A stretch of 64,000 nucleotides of DNA, taken from Gammaproteobacteria bacterium. GTDB lineage: Bacteria > Pseudomonadota > Gammaproteobacteria > Burkholderiales > Burkholderiaceae_C. Positions within the stretch are counted from its first letter, which is position 1; the number at the start of each line of letters is the position of its first letter. The translations under genes were made by a program, and so were the position numbers. The DNA lies in assembly GCA_018828125.1 (NCBI GenBank), contig JAHJWB010000003.1, forward strand, positions 1 to 64,000. Direction: 5' to 3'. The notes under the pieces are model-generated. The model worked only from the letters and a program-made list of their open reading frames with translations, did no database searches and was not told where the DNA came from. This document shows, one piece after another, positions 23,761 to 33,383 of the stretch.

Positions 23761-25107
23761 ATGAATAAATTGCGGTTCGCGGGCTTGAAATCAGGCGCTG
23801 CGGCATTACGTCATTCCGTTTTGGCTGCTGCGGCCACACTGATCTGCGCGCTGTCACCGGCCTCTGCCAGTTGGGCCCAGGGCACAACAGCCCCTGCAGC
23901 CACTGCCTCCTCCAAACCCGTGAAGATGGCGCTCATCGAAAGTCTCTCGGGGGCGTTCGCCAACACCGGCGAAGCCGTCTACCGCAACCTCTACTGGGCC
24001 ATGGAACGCGTCAATGCGCGTGGCGGCGTGGCTCTGCCCGTCAACGCGGGCGGCCCGCGCCTGCTGGCGCTGGAGCGCTACGACAGCAAGGGCCAGAACG
24101 AAGAGGCGCTATCAGCACTGCGCGCGGCCATTGACGATGGCGCGCAGGTCATCCTGCAGGGCAACTCGTCGGCTACGGCTGCGGTGCTGATCGAAGCCAT
24201 CAACAAACACAACGAACGTGAGCCGAACAAGCGCGTGCTCTTCCTCAATTACTCGGCGGTGGATCCGATTCTCACGAACGAGAAGTGCAGCTTCTGGCAC
24301 TTTCGCTTCGATGCCCATGCCGACATGCGCATGGCGGCGCTGATGGAAGTGATGCGCGAAGACAAGGCCATCAAGAGCGTTTACCTTATCGGCCAGGATT
24401 ACAGTTTTGGTCAAGCGGTGCTGCGCGAAGCCAAAAAGCAGCTGGCTGCGCAGCGTCCCGACGTGACTGTGGTGGGGGACGAGCTGCACCCGGTGGGCCG
24501 CGTCAAGGACTTTGCTCCTTATGCCGTGAAGATCAAAAACAGCGGCGCGCAGGCCGTGGTCACTGGCAACTGGGGCAATGACCTGACGCTGCTGGTCAAG
24601 TCAGCGCGTGAGGTGGGCTACGAAGGCAGCTTCTACACGTTCTATGGCAATGCTTTGGGGGCGCCTGCCGCCATGGGCGACGCGGGTATTGGCAAGGTCG
24701 TGGCCGTAGCCGATTGGTTGCCCAATGTGCCGGGCGCCCGGAGCGAAGGTTTTTACCAGGCGTTTCGCGCACGCTTTCCGCGCCCCCAGGACGACTATGT
24801 TCACATGCGCATGCAGCTCATGATTGAAGCGCTGGCGCAGTCGATTGAGCGCGCTGGCAGCACCGATGTACTGGCCATTGCGCGCCAGATGGAGAGCGCG
24901 CAGGTGGAGCTGGCGGGGCAGGGGGGCAGCATGCGTGCGGCAGACCATCAGTTTCAGCAGGCGCTGGCCGTGGGGGTGATGGACAGGAAGGGTGCGCCGG
25001 GCGTGAAGTTCGACGTGGAAGGCTCGGGCTACGGCTTCCGCGTAGTGCGGCAGATCACGCCGGCCAAGGCCCAGCAGCCACACACTTGCCAGATGCAGCG
25101 CTACTGA
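23761..25107 (+). CDS. Orphan Liv-type periplasmic binding protein
   Basis: A 448-residue type I binding protein with a long signal peptide (HSVLAAAATLICALSPASASWAQ, about 19-41). The mature fold begins VKMALIESLSGAFANTGEAVYRNLYWAMERVNARGG. It contains CSFWHFRFDAHADMRM, VKDFAPYAVKIKNSGAQAVVTGNW and the C-terminal HTCQMQRY, a pattern shared with the binding protein at 53677-54924 (CHFHHFRF, IQDFAPYVAKI, VITGNW, CKMQRPS). The two are paralogues of one subfamily, and the paired Cys residues may form a disulfide. No transporter genes adjoin; it may use the Liv importer at 55-59 kb. The ligand is unknown. Confidence 0.87.
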   Translation: MNKLRFAGLKSGAAALRHSVLAAAATLICALSPASASWAQGTTAPAATASSKPVKMALIESLSGAFANTGEAVYRNLYWAMERVNARGGVALPVNAGGPRLLALERYDSKGQNEEALSALRAAIDDGAQVILQGNSSATAAVLIEAINKHNEREPNKRVLFLNYSAVDPILTNEKCSFWHFRFDAHADMRMAALMEVMREDKAIKSVYLIGQDYSFGQAVLREAKKQLAAQRPDVTVVGDELHPVGRVKDFAPYAVKIKNSGAQAVVTGNWGNDLTLLVKSAREVGYEGSFYTFYGNALGAPAAMGDAGIGKVVAVADWLPNVPGARSEGFYQAFRARFPRPQDDYVHMRMQLMIEALAQSIERAGSTDVLAIARQMESAQVELAGQGGSMRAADHQFQQALAVGVMDRKGAPGVKFDVEGSGYGFRVVRQITPAKAQQPHTCQMQRY

Positions 25108-25126
25108 AACAGCGTTCGCCGATCCA

Positions 25127-25897
25127 TCATCGCCGGATGCGGTGTCCGGTCTTGAACACCCACCAGACCACCACGAGACACAGGGTCATGAACGCGAGTG
25201 TCATGCCCGTGCTCACGCCGATGTGGACGTCAGCCTGGCCGTAGAAAGCCCAGCGCAAGCCGCTGATCAGGTAGACCACCGGGTTGAACAGTGAGACGGT
25301 CTGCCAGAACGGCGGCAGCATGCTGATGCTGTAGAACGCGCCGCCCAGAAAGGTCAGCGGCGTGACGACCAGCAGCGGAATGACCTGCAGCTTCTGAAAG
25401 CTGTCTGCCCACAGGCCGATGATGAAACCGAACAGGCAGAAGGTGACCGCGGTGAGCACCAGGAAACCCACCATCCATAGCGGATGCGCCACTTCGTACT
25501 GCACAAAAAATCGCGCCGTGGTGAGGATGAGCACCGACACCAGCAGCGATTTGCTGGCCGCTGCGCCCACATAGCCCAGCAGCACTTCCACCCAGTTCAC
25601 CGGGGCGCTGAGCAGTTCGTAGATGGTGCCGGACCATTTGGGCATGTAGATGCCGAAGGCCGAGTTGGAAATGCTCTCGGATAACAGTGACAGCATGAGC
25701 AGGCCGGGAATGATGTAGGCGCCGTAGCTCACGCCACCAATGTCGCCCATGCGCGAGCCGATGGCCGAGCCAAACACGATGAAATACAGCGCCGTGGTGA
25801 GCACCGGGGCAATCAGGCTTTGCATCCAGGTGCGAAACGCACGGTGCATCTCGAAGCGGTAGATGGCGCTCACGCCATGCCAGTTCAGGCCGTTCAT
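25127..25897 (-). CDS. ABC-2 type exporter permease (YadH family)
   Basis: A 256-residue inner-membrane protein with six hydrophobic segments and the ABC-2 family pattern ([85 protein letters not shown]). Its start overlaps the stop of the ATPase gene (ATGA). The pair forms an exporter of the YadGH type, whose substrates are not established. Confidence 0.88.
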   Translation of the reverse strand: MNGLNWHGVSAIYRFEMHRAFRTWMQSLIAPVLTTALYFIVFGSAIGSRMGDIGGVSYGAYIIPGLLMLSLLSESISNSAFGIYMPKWSGTIYELLSAPVNWVEVLLGYVGAAASKSLLVSVLILTTARFFVQYEVAHPLWMVGFLVLTAVTFCLFGFIIGLWADSFQKLQVIPLLVVTPLTFLGGAFYSISMLPPFWQTVSLFNPVVYLISGLRWAFYGQADVHIGVSTGMTLAFMTLCLVVVWWVFKTGHRIRR

Positions 25898-26877
25898 GCT
25901 TGGGGTGCTTTCTTCTGTTCTGAAGTGTCCTGGTGCACCAGGCTCACGAAGATGTCTTCCAGCGAGCTTTCGCTGGAGTGCAGGTCCTTGAAGTCAATAC
26001 CGTGCTCGGCCAGCGCGCGCAACAGAGCGGCGATGCCGGTGTCCTCCTGCTGGGTGTCGAAGGAGTAGGTCAGCGCAGTGCCGCCTTGGCTCAGCACCAA
26101 CGGCCAGCGTGCCAGTGCATCGGGCACCTGGTCCATCGGCTGCTGCAGGGTCAGCGTGAGCTGCTTCTTGCCCAGCTTGCGCATCAGCACGTCCTTGTCT
26201 TCCACCACGATCAGCTCGCCCTTGCGGATCACCCCGATGCGGTCGGCCATGTCTTCGGCTTCTTCGATGTAGTGGGTAGTGAGGATGATGGTGGTGCCGC
26301 CGTCGCGCAACTCGCGCACCAGGCGCCACATGTCATGGCGCAGTTCCACGTCGACGCCAGCGCTGGGCTCGTCCAGGAACAGGATTTTGGGCTCGTGCGA
26401 CAGCGCCTTGGCAATCAGCACGCGGCGTTTCATGCCGCCCGACAGCGCGAGGATCTTGCTGTCCTTCTTGTCCCAAAGCGACAGGTCCTTGAGGATCTTC
26501 TCGATGAAGGCCGGGTTGGGCGCCTTGCCGAACAGGCCCCGGCTGAAGTTGACGGTGGCCCACACGGTCTCGAACGAGTCGGTATGGAGCTCCTGGGGTA
26601 CCAGGCCGATGGCGGCCCGGGCGGCGCGGTACTCGTGCACGGTGTCATGGCCGTCGGCGGTGATGCGGCCTTCGGTGGCATTGCTCATGCCGCAGATCAC
26701 GCTGATGAGCGTGGTTTTGCCCGCGCCGTTGGGGCCAAGCAGGGCAAATATTTCGCCCCGGCGAATATCAAGGTCGATGTTCTTCAGCGCTTGGAAGCCG
26801 CCAGCATAGGTTTTGCTGACACCGCGTACGCGCACGATGGCGTCTGCGGCAGGTGTGGTCGAAGGTGGTGCAGGCAT
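25894..26877 (-). CDS. ABC-2 type exporter ATPase (YadG family)
   Basis: A 327-residue ATPase with Walker [13 protein letters not shown], signature [15 protein letters not shown], Walker [13 protein letters not shown] and switch [15 protein letters not shown]. The C-terminal about 90 residues ([16 protein letters not shown]...[18 protein letters not shown]) form the extension seen in drug/polysaccharide-type ABC-2 exporters. It is the first gene of the two-gene exporter operon; 163 bp of non-coding DNA separate it from mltB. Confidence 0.9.
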   Translation of the reverse strand: MPAPPSTTPAADAIVRVRGVSKTYAGGFQALKNIDLDIRRGEIFALLGPNGAGKTTLISVICGMSNATEGRITADGHDTVHEYRAARAAIGLVPQELHTDSFETVWATVNFSRGLFGKAPNPAFIEKILKDLSLWDKKDSKILALSGGMKRRVLIAKALSHEPKILFLDEPSAGVDVELRHDMWRLVRELRDGGTTIILTTHYIEEAEDMADRIGVIRKGELIVVEDKDVLMRKLGKKQLTLTLQQPMDQVPDALARWPLVLSQGGTALTYSFDTQQEDTGIAALLRALAEHGIDFKDLHSSESSLEDIFVSLVHQDTSEQKKAPQA

Positions 26878-27040
26878 AGGGTGGCGGTCAGACAGGGGCG
26901 GGCTGCTGCAGTGACGTTGTCACGCCAGCGGTCGAAGCGCACGATTGTGGACCGACTGACGCTGCCTTGCTTGGGCGGGGACAAGGCGCCTGTCTATCTG
27001 CTTAATTTACAGGCAATGCCGCTGTGACTCCGTTGGTTGG

Positions 27041-28177
27041 TTACCGCTCCCGTGCTGCAGCCACCTCGCGCCCCAGTTCGATCACCGCCATGGCGTAGTA
27101 GCTGGACCAGTTGTAGCGCGTGATGGCGTAAAAGTTCTCGGTGCCCGCCACATAGCTGGGCGTGTCGCCGCCGTTTTGCAGCTCGACCAGCGCCAGCGGC
27201 CCCGGGTGCTGCAATCCAGCAGCATCCAGCATGGCGCCCTGGGCTTGCATGCTGGCAGCACTGAAGGTGGGCAGGATGTCAGGCAGCAGCAAGTCGTCCA
27301 GTTGCAGCCGACTGGCGTCGAATTGCACGCCAAAGTGGGTGGGCATGCCGGGCGTCCAGCCGTGGCCGATGAAGTAGTTGGCCACCGAGCCAATGGCATC
27401 GACGGGGCTGTTGAACAGGTCCACCCGACCATCGCCATCAAAGTCCACGGCGTAGCGCACCCAGCTTGACGGCATGAACTGGCCCAGGCCCATGGCGCCT
27501 GCGTAGCTGCCTTTGAGCGCAAAGGGGTCTGTGTTGCTGCGGTTGGTGAGGCTCAGAAACTGCTCCAGCTCGCGGCGGAAAAACTCGGTGCGTTCTTTGA
27601 CGCGGGGATGAGCTGCAGGGAAGTCGAACGCCAGCGTGGCCAGGGCGTCCATCACGCGGAAGGTTCCCATCTGCTGGCCATAGATGGTCTCCACGCCGAT
27701 GATGCCCACGATGATTTCGGCGGGCACGCCGTACTCGCGCTCGGCGCGCTCCAGCGCGGCACGGTGCTCTTGCCAGAAGCGCACACCGGCCCGGATGCGA
27801 ATGGGGTCGATGAAGCGGCTGCGGTATACGCGCCAGTTCTTGGCCGTGCCCTTGGGCGGTGGCAACATGAGCCGCGGCACTTGCGGCAAATGGCGGGCCT
27901 GACCGATGGCTTGGCGCACCCACTCGCGGTCCAGGTCGCGGCGCGTGGCCAGGTCGTCGGCAAACTGCAGTGCGTCCGCGCGGGTGGCGTACAAGATCTG
28001 GGGTTTGTCGGATGCAGACGTTGTCCTGTTGCCGTTGCGGCTCTTTCCGCTGCCGCCATGGCCGCTGTCATTCTGGGTAGGATTTTTAGAGGGTTTTTGG
28101 GCATTAACGCTTATTGGTATTACGCAAGCTGCTATCAATGCAATAGCTATTGCGATCCTTCGGAGATTCTTCGGCAT
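27041..28177 (-). CDS. mltB: Membrane-bound lytic murein transglycosylase B
   Basis: A 378-residue periplasmic enzyme that cleaves peptidoglycan to 1,6-anhydromuropeptides. The catalytic Glu is in EIIVGIIGVETIYGQQMGTFRVMDALATLAFDFPA, and SYAGAMGLGQFMPSSWVRYAVDFDGDGRVDL and GSVANYF follow, all characteristic of MltB (SLT_2 fold). A hydrophobic signal (RRIAIAIALIAACVIPISVNAQ) has no lipobox Cys at the cleavage region, so it may be soluble or anchored by its signal. Part of this signal is encoded by DNA that resembles intergenic repeat A. It follows the transglutaminase gene by 9 bp on the minus strand. Confidence 0.92.
   Translation of the reverse strand: MPKNLRRIAIAIALIAACVIPISVNAQKPSKNPTQNDSGHGGSGKSRNGNRTTSASDKPQILYATRADALQFADDLATRRDLDREWVRQAIGQARHLPQVPRLMLPPPKGTAKNWRVYRSRFIDPIRIRAGVRFWQEHRAALERAEREYGVPAEIIVGIIGVETIYGQQMGTFRVMDALATLAFDFPAAHPRVKERTEFFRRELEQFLSLTNRSNTDPFALKGSYAGAMGLGQFMPSSWVRYAVDFDGDGRVDLFNSPVDAIGSVANYFIGHGWTPGMPTHFGVQFDASRLQLDDLLLPDILPTFSAASMQAQGAMLDAAGLQHPGPLALVELQNGGDTPSYVAGTENFYAITRYNWSSYYAMAVIELGREVAAARER
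28106..28138. repeat. Repeat A-like sequence within the mltB signal peptide codons
   Basis: AACGCTTATTGGTATTACGC followed by AAGCTGCTATCAA resembles the repeat A pattern (agCGCTTat...aAGCGCtagcTGCTATca), though it is more diverged than the other copies. It encodes about residues 14-24 of the MltB signal peptide on the opposite strand. Confidence 0.4.
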
Positions 28178-28186
28178 GTCCAGTTT

Positions 28187-30229
28187 TCAGGTTTTGGTTG
28201 CGATGGCAATGTCAGGCCAAGGCAGAGCGCGGAACTCGCGCCGCAAATGGGTCAATTCGGTAGCAGGCTGAGGGGCGTAGCGCATTTGCTCCAGGCGCAG
28301 CAGCCAATCGGCCACGCCCTGGGCAGGCGCGCCGAATTGTGCGCGTACCCGCTCTGCCATGGCGCGGGGAGGCAATGTGTCAGGAAGCTGCAGGCCAGCG
28401 CGCGCCAGGCGCTGGCGCGTGCGCGCCAGCAAACGCAGCCAAGGGTCGTGCTGGCTGCGCTCCCACAGCGTCCAAAGCCCGCCGCCGCCCGCCGCGATCC
28501 CCACCAGAATGCCGAGCACTGTGGTCAGGTCCTGCCAGCTGGGAGATTCAAAGCCCAGGGCCTTGAGCAGATCGAACTGGCGGCTTTGGCTGTAGTTCAG
28601 TACCCACTGGCTCCAGCTGTTATTCACGGCCTCCCACACGGCACGAAGGTTCTGCACCATGCCGGGGCTGAAGGTGCCCATGGCGTTTGCAAACGCCCCC
28701 TGGGGCGGCCGCAGGCGCTGGAACGCTCCCACGCGGCCCGGCGAGACGGCACCTGTGGGGTCCACGCGCACCCAGCCGCGCCCTTCCATCCAGACCTCGG
28801 CCCAGGCATGGGCGTCAGCGTTGCGCACGGTCCAGTAGCCGTCCACCGGGTTGCGCTCGCCCCCCTGGTAGCCGGTGACGATGCGTGCAGGTACATCCAT
28901 GGCACGCATCAGCACGACAAAGGCGGACGAAATGTGCTCGCAAAACCCTTCCTTGCGGTCAAACCAGAATTCGTCGGCCGTGTGCTCGCCAAACACGCCC
29001 GGATCCAACGAATAGTTGTAGCCGCCGGTGCGCAGGCGCCGCAGCACGGCGTTCACCAGAACGTCGGTGCTGGCGTTTGCCAGTGCGGGGTCGGCACGCA
29101 TCTGCGCTGCAAGCTCCAACGTGCGGGGGTTGAAGCCGGGGGGCAGTTCGGTGTACACACGCAACTGCCGAATGGACTGCGGAGGGCCGTGGCGAAATTC
29201 AGGGTAGCTCACGGCCTGGTAACGCAGCACGTCCGTAATGGGGCGTGTGGTCATCCACTGCAGATCCTGGGTCATATAGGCCTGCATGTTGGGCAGCTTG
29301 GGGGCCTCAGGGGTGGCTTCCAGCACCATCAACCAGGGCTGCCGCTGCGGTTCTAGCGTCACTTCGTAGCGTACGGCGGGGCCGGTGACCTCCAGGTTGG
29401 CGGGTACGGCGACACGGGCGGCCCAGGGGCTGTCCTCACGAAAGGGCTCGGCTTGCCATTGTCGGCCGTCGAACGCGGCCATGACCGGCCCGCGGAAGTA
29501 CAACGCCGATTGGGGTGGAACGTCGGTATCGGCCCCTTCAAAACGCAGGCGAATGGCGATCCGCTCATCGAGCGCGATCTCCGCCATGTCGCCGATCTTC
29601 ATCGTGCCTGACAGTCCGCTGCGCCCGGTGAGGTTTTCGCCAGGCATGCCCCACAGCGGTGACATCCGCGGGAACAGCATGAACAGCGCCACCATGATGG
29701 GTGCACCCAGCAGCGCCATGGTCCCGGCAATCCGGAAGGTCTGCGCAAGCGGCGGGCGTCCCACGGGCATGTGGGCATTGACCAGCGCCATCAGCAGACC
29801 TAATAGTGCCACCAGCATGGCAGCGGCAGTCAGCAGAGACTGCGAGAAGAAGAAATTGCTGAGCATCGTGAAGAAGCCCAGGAAAAACACCACCATGGCA
29901 TCGCGCCGCGCGCGTAGCTCCAGCGTCTTGAACGCGAGCATCATCACCATGAGCGTGACGCCCGCGTCGCGCCCCAGAATGGTCCTATGTGTAAAGAGTG
30001 TGCCCGCCACGGCCAAGATAACCAATGCCGTAAGCAGCCATCGCCCCGGCAGCGGGCGTCCCCTGAAGGCCATCCAGCCGCGCCACAGCAGCATGCCGCC
30101 TGCCATGGCCGCGGCCCAGCCGGGCAGGTTGGTCACCTGGGGGGCAATCACCCACGCCGTGACGAAGAGCAGGAACAGGGTGTCCCGCGCATCGCGTGGC
30201 AGGGAGGCAAGGGTCTGGCGCAGGCTCAT
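28187..30229 (-). CDS. TgpA-type membrane transglutaminase (DUF3488)
   Basis: A 680-residue inner-membrane protein. The N-terminal part has about six membrane helices, followed by a periplasmic transglutaminase-like domain (about 380-520) with the Cys-His-Asp triad in EGFCEHISSAF, NADAHAWAEVW and GWVRVDPTGA, one further helix and a C-terminal DUF4129-like tail. The family includes Pseudomonas TgpA, which is essential there. The start at ATG 30229 (MSLRQTLASL) is preferred; a TTG at 30292 in the same frame would add 21 residues but has no ribosome binding site. It sits in the conserved order moxR-DUF58-tgpA. Confidence 0.88.
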   Translation of the reverse strand: MSLRQTLASLPRDARDTLFLLFVTAWVIAPQVTNLPGWAAAMAGGMLLWRGWMAFRGRPLPGRWLLTALVILAVAGTLFTHRTILGRDAGVTLMVMMLAFKTLELRARRDAMVVFFLGFFTMLSNFFFSQSLLTAAAMLVALLGLLMALVNAHMPVGRPPLAQTFRIAGTMALLGAPIMVALFMLFPRMSPLWGMPGENLTGRSGLSGTMKIGDMAEIALDERIAIRLRFEGADTDVPPQSALYFRGPVMAAFDGRQWQAEPFREDSPWAARVAVPANLEVTGPAVRYEVTLEPQRQPWLMVLEATPEAPKLPNMQAYMTQDLQWMTTRPITDVLRYQAVSYPEFRHGPPQSIRQLRVYTELPPGFNPRTLELAAQMRADPALANASTDVLVNAVLRRLRTGGYNYSLDPGVFGEHTADEFWFDRKEGFCEHISSAFVVLMRAMDVPARIVTGYQGGERNPVDGYWTVRNADAHAWAEVWMEGRGWVRVDPTGAVSPGRVGAFQRLRPPQGAFANAMGTFSPGMVQNLRAVWEAVNNSWSQWVLNYSQSRQFDLLKALGFESPSWQDLTTVLGILVGIAAGGGGLWTLWERSQHDPWLRLLARTRQRLARAGLQLPDTLPPRAMAERVRAQFGAPAQGVADWLLRLEQMRYAPQPATELTHLRREFRALPWPDIAIATKT

Positions 30230-30307
30230 GAAACGACGGGTTTCCGGGTGGTCGAGGCGCAGCGACGTTTGCGCTGTGTGGGTGGATGGCAATTCATGGG
30301 CAAAGGT

Positions 30308-31375
30308 TCAGCACAGGGCCAGTGCTTCCAGGCAGCGGCGGCGGTGGGCAGCGCCCGTATCCGGCGCAATCTCCATGCCGGGCAGGCGCAAGCCATAGTC
30401 CAGTCCCAGCCGGTCGGCCTGCAGAACCCAGGCGGTCAGACGGGAGATGCGGGCCTCAGGGTCGGGGAGGGACGCCAGGACCGGGTCTAGCCAGAGCTCA
30501 TGGCGCTGGGCCTGTTGTGAATCGCGACTGACCAGGTCGTCCGTACCCGTGCCCAGAGACTTGGCGGCCTTTTTCCAGACCACCAGCTTGAGCGGGTCGC
30601 CCCGGCGGTAGGCGCGCACGCCGTCGAACTCTCCAATGCCTTGGGACGGTGCGCTGCCGGTGCCGCCGCCGCGGGGCTCCCCCGCCGGCAAGGGGGGCGA
30701 AGGGATCTCGGGCGCGGGATACACCAACACCTGGGCTGCAGGGCGCCAGTAGGTCCATACGCGGAAGGTGCCCAAAGGAAACCGCGTTTCCACCGTCAGC
30801 GTGGGGATGCGGTGCAGCCCGCGCCGCTCGGGCGAAAACGCCACGTGCAAACTGGCTTGCCCTTGGGCCGGCACGTCGGTCCAGGCCCAGTGGTGGGGTG
30901 CGCCTGCCGTGCCGTGCACCGCCAGGCCAATGCCGTAACGCGGCGTCTTGCGGTCGCTGGACACTTGCACTTCAAACGTTGCGCTGGTTCCCATGAAATG
31001 CGGATCGGGCGCCTTTAAATGCAGCGTGATTCCACGGAGGGTGGCGTGGCAGATGTGCATGCCCACAACCGCGCTGCCCGCCAGCAAAAAGGTCAGCAGA
31101 TAGCCAAGGTTGAGCTGGTAGTTGATGGACGCAATCAGCAGGACCAGCAGCGTCAGCGCCAGCATCCATCCCGAGCCGGTGGGCACTATGTAGACGTTGC
31201 GCTGCGTCAGCGTCAAAGTGTCGCTCAACGGGCGGCGCGCCATCCACCAGCCCTCAAAGCGCTTGCGGATGGGGATGAGCGGGTTGAGCGACGCAATGGC
31301 TGCGCGCAACCGTCCGGCGGATGTGGAGGGCGTGGCGCGCGCTGAGGGCGCTGAATTTGATGCGGCAGTGGCCAT
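30308..31375 (-). CDS. DUF58-domain membrane protein
   Basis: A 355-residue protein with two adjacent membrane helices near the N-terminus (about 68-110: GWMLALTLLVLLIASINYQLNLGYLLTFLLAGSAVVG) and the DUF58 domain with GEFDGVRAYRRGDPLKLVVWKKAAK (residues about 260-285). DUF58 proteins have a von Willebrand-A-like fold and are nearly always next to a MoxR ATPase, as here. ATG at 31375 is used; the frame also opens with TTG 6 bases upstream. Function within the MoxR system is not defined. Confidence 0.88.
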   Translation of the reverse strand: MATAASNSAPSARATPSTSAGRLRAAIASLNPLIPIRKRFEGWWMARRPLSDTLTLTQRNVYIVPTGSGWMLALTLLVLLIASINYQLNLGYLLTFLLAGSAVVGMHICHATLRGITLHLKAPDPHFMGTSATFEVQVSSDRKTPRYGIGLAVHGTAGAPHHWAWTDVPAQGQASLHVAFSPERRGLHRIPTLTVETRFPLGTFRVWTYWRPAAQVLVYPAPEIPSPPLPAGEPRGGGTGSAPSQGIGEFDGVRAYRRGDPLKLVVWKKAAKSLGTGTDDLVSRDSQQAQRHELWLDPVLASLPDPEARISRLTAWVLQADRLGLDYGLRLPGMEIAPDTGAAHRRRCLEALALC

Positions 31376-31396
31376 GGGCAATGGACTCTGCCTGGA

Positions 31397-32317
31397 TCAG
31401 GGTAGTGGCACCGATTCGACCATGGCGCGCACCTGCTCCACGGCGCCGCGTCCGGCGTCGCCCACGGGCACCAGGCGGTGGGCAATGGTCTGGGGCAGCA
31501 CCGCCTGCACGTCGTCGGGCGCCACGTAGTCGCGGCCACTTATAAGGGCCTGGGCCTTGGCGGCGCGCACCAGCGCAATGCCAGCGCGCGGTGAGAGCCC
31601 CTGCAAGAACCAGCGGCCGGAGCGTGTCGCGGCGATCAGGTCCTGCACATAGTTGAGCAGCGGGTCGGCCGTGTGAATGGCCTGCACCTGGCGTTGCAGT
31701 TCGGCCAGTTCTTCGTCGGACAGCAAGGGCAACATGCTGTCGACCATGTCGCGGCGGTCGGCGCCGGCCAGCAGCACGCGTTCGGCGGCGCGGTCGGGGT
31801 AGCCGATGGAGATGCGCATCAGGAATCGGTCAAGCTGGGATTCCGGCAAGGCAAACGTGCCCAGTTGGTCGTGGGGGTTTTGCGTGGCAATCACGAAAAA
31901 TGGGTGGGGCAGTGCGCGGGTTTCCCCTTCGACCGACACCTGTTTTTCTTCCATGGCTTCGAGCAGTGCGCTCTGGGTCTTGGGGCTGGCGCGGTTGATT
32001 TCGTCGGCCAGCAGCACCTGGGCAAACACCGGGCCGGGATGAAACACAAAAGCTTCCTTGCCGCGTTCGTACACCGACACCCCGGTCAAGTCGCTGGGCA
32101 TCAGGTCGGCCGTGAACTGCACCCGCGAGAACTGCAGGCCGAAGGTGCGAGACAGGGCATGGGCCAACGTGGTTTTGCCCACGCCTGGAACGTCTTCGAT
32201 GAGCAGGTGTCCGCCTGCCAGAAGGCAGGCTACGCAGTCCTGTACCTGGGCGTTTTTGCCCACGATCACCGTGTTAAGCTGATCCAGTAACGATTTGATC
32301 TTGTGCTGTGCATTCAT
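31397..32317 (-). CDS. MoxR-type AAA+ ATPase
   Basis: A 306-residue AAA+ protein with Walker A EDVPGVGKTTLAHAL, Walker B VLLADEINRASPKTQSALLEAMEEKQV and sensor 1 FFVIATQNPHDQLGTFALPESQLDRF. MoxR ATPases act as chaperones for partner proteins with vWA-like domains; the partners are probably the DUF58 and transglutaminase proteins encoded downstream. It is the first gene of the four-gene unit moxR-DUF58-tgpA-mltB and is divergent from the deacetylase-like gene. Confidence 0.93.
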   Translation of the reverse strand: MNAQHKIKSLLDQLNTVIVGKNAQVQDCVACLLAGGHLLIEDVPGVGKTTLAHALSRTFGLQFSRVQFTADLMPSDLTGVSVYERGKEAFVFHPGPVFAQVLLADEINRASPKTQSALLEAMEEKQVSVEGETRALPHPFFVIATQNPHDQLGTFALPESQLDRFLMRISIGYPDRAAERVLLAGADRRDMVDSMLPLLSDEELAELQRQVQAIHTADPLLNYVQDLIAATRSGRWFLQGLSPRAGIALVRAAKAQALISGRDYVAPDDVQAVLPQTIAHRLVPVGDAGRGAVEQVRAMVESVPLP

Positions 32318-32359
32318 GGCGCGACGTTATCCGAAAAATACGAGACACGGGGATTGACT

Positions 32360-33313
32360 GTGAGCAAGACGGGCTATTTCACCCATCGGGATTGTTGGAA
32401 GCACGAGATGGGCCCGGGCCACCCCGAATGCCCCGAACGGCTGGATGCCATTGAAGACCGCTTGCTGATCACCGGGGTCGCCGATGCGCTGGAGCGGTAT
32501 GAAGCCCCCGAAGCATCGCTGGCCGACATCGAATTGGCCCATGGCCGCATGCACATTGCGGCACTGCGTGGCATGTCCGATCGCCTGAACGAAGAAATAT
32601 TGGCGGGTGGCCCCAGTTATGCCCAGATCGACACCGACACCTCCATCAACGCGCACACCTGGAGGGCATCCCTGCGTGCCGCCGGGGCGGCTCTGGCGGC
32701 TACCGACGCCGTTATGGCGGGCGAGGTGGAGAACGCGTTTTGCTCAGTGCGCCCCCCGGGTCACCATGCCTGCCGCGACAAGGCCATGGGTTTTTGCTTC
32801 TTCAACAACGTAGCGGTGGCCGCCAAATACGCGTTGCAACGATACAACCTGCAGCGCGTGGCGGTGGTCGATTTTGATGTGCACCACGGCAATGGCACCG
32901 AGGACATCCTGGCCAACGACCCACGTGCGCTGATGGTCAGCATCTTTCAGCACCCGTTTTACCCCTACAGCGGCGACCAGGACCCAGCACCCAACATGGT
33001 CAACGTGCCCGTGGCTGCGTACACCCGCGGGATGGACATCCGCGAGATCATCGAGATGAGTTGGATGCCCCGCCTGGAAGCCTTCAAGCCGGAAATGATT
33101 TTTGTCAGCGCGGGCTTTGACGGCCACCGCGAAGATGACATGGGCCAGCTGGGACTGACCGAACAAGACTATGCCTGGATCACCCAGCGTGTAAAGGATG
33201 TGGCGCGCCGGTACTCCAAAGGACGCATCGTGTCGTGTCTGGAGGGTGGCTATGTGATGGGGCCGCTCGCGCGCAGCGTGGAGGCGCATTTGCGCGTCTT
33301 GGCGGACTTGTAG
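32360..33313 (+). CDS. Histone deacetylase-family amidohydrolase
   Basis: A 317-residue protein of the arginase/deacetylase superfamily (class II HDAC-like). The zinc-site motif is VVDFDVHHGNGTEDI (Asp and His), RPPGHHACRDKAMGFCFFNNVAVAA carries the active-site His pair, and FVSAGFDGHREDDMGQLGLTEQDYAW and CLEGGYVMGPLARSV are the usual C-terminal blocks. Bacterial members act on acetylated polyamines or unknown small amides. The GTG at 32360 with GGGGA upstream is the likeliest start; TTG at 32354 is possible. It is divergent from moxR with a short intergenic region. Confidence 0.9.
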   Translation: MSKTGYFTHRDCWKHEMGPGHPECPERLDAIEDRLLITGVADALERYEAPEASLADIELAHGRMHIAALRGMSDRLNEEILAGGPSYAQIDTDTSINAHTWRASLRAAGAALAATDAVMAGEVENAFCSVRPPGHHACRDKAMGFCFFNNVAVAAKYALQRYNLQRVAVVDFDVHHGNGTEDILANDPRALMVSIFQHPFYPYSGDQDPAPNMVNVPVAAYTRGMDIREIIEMSWMPRLEAFKPEMIFVSAGFDGHREDDMGQLGLTEQDYAWITQRVKDVARRYSKGRIVSCLEGGYVMGPLARSVEAHLRVLADL

Positions 33314-33383
33314 CTTCCCCGTAGACGTCTCCGGCCTGGCAAAGCCAGTTCCGGCCGTCCAGGCTCCGCAGAACTCTGGAGAA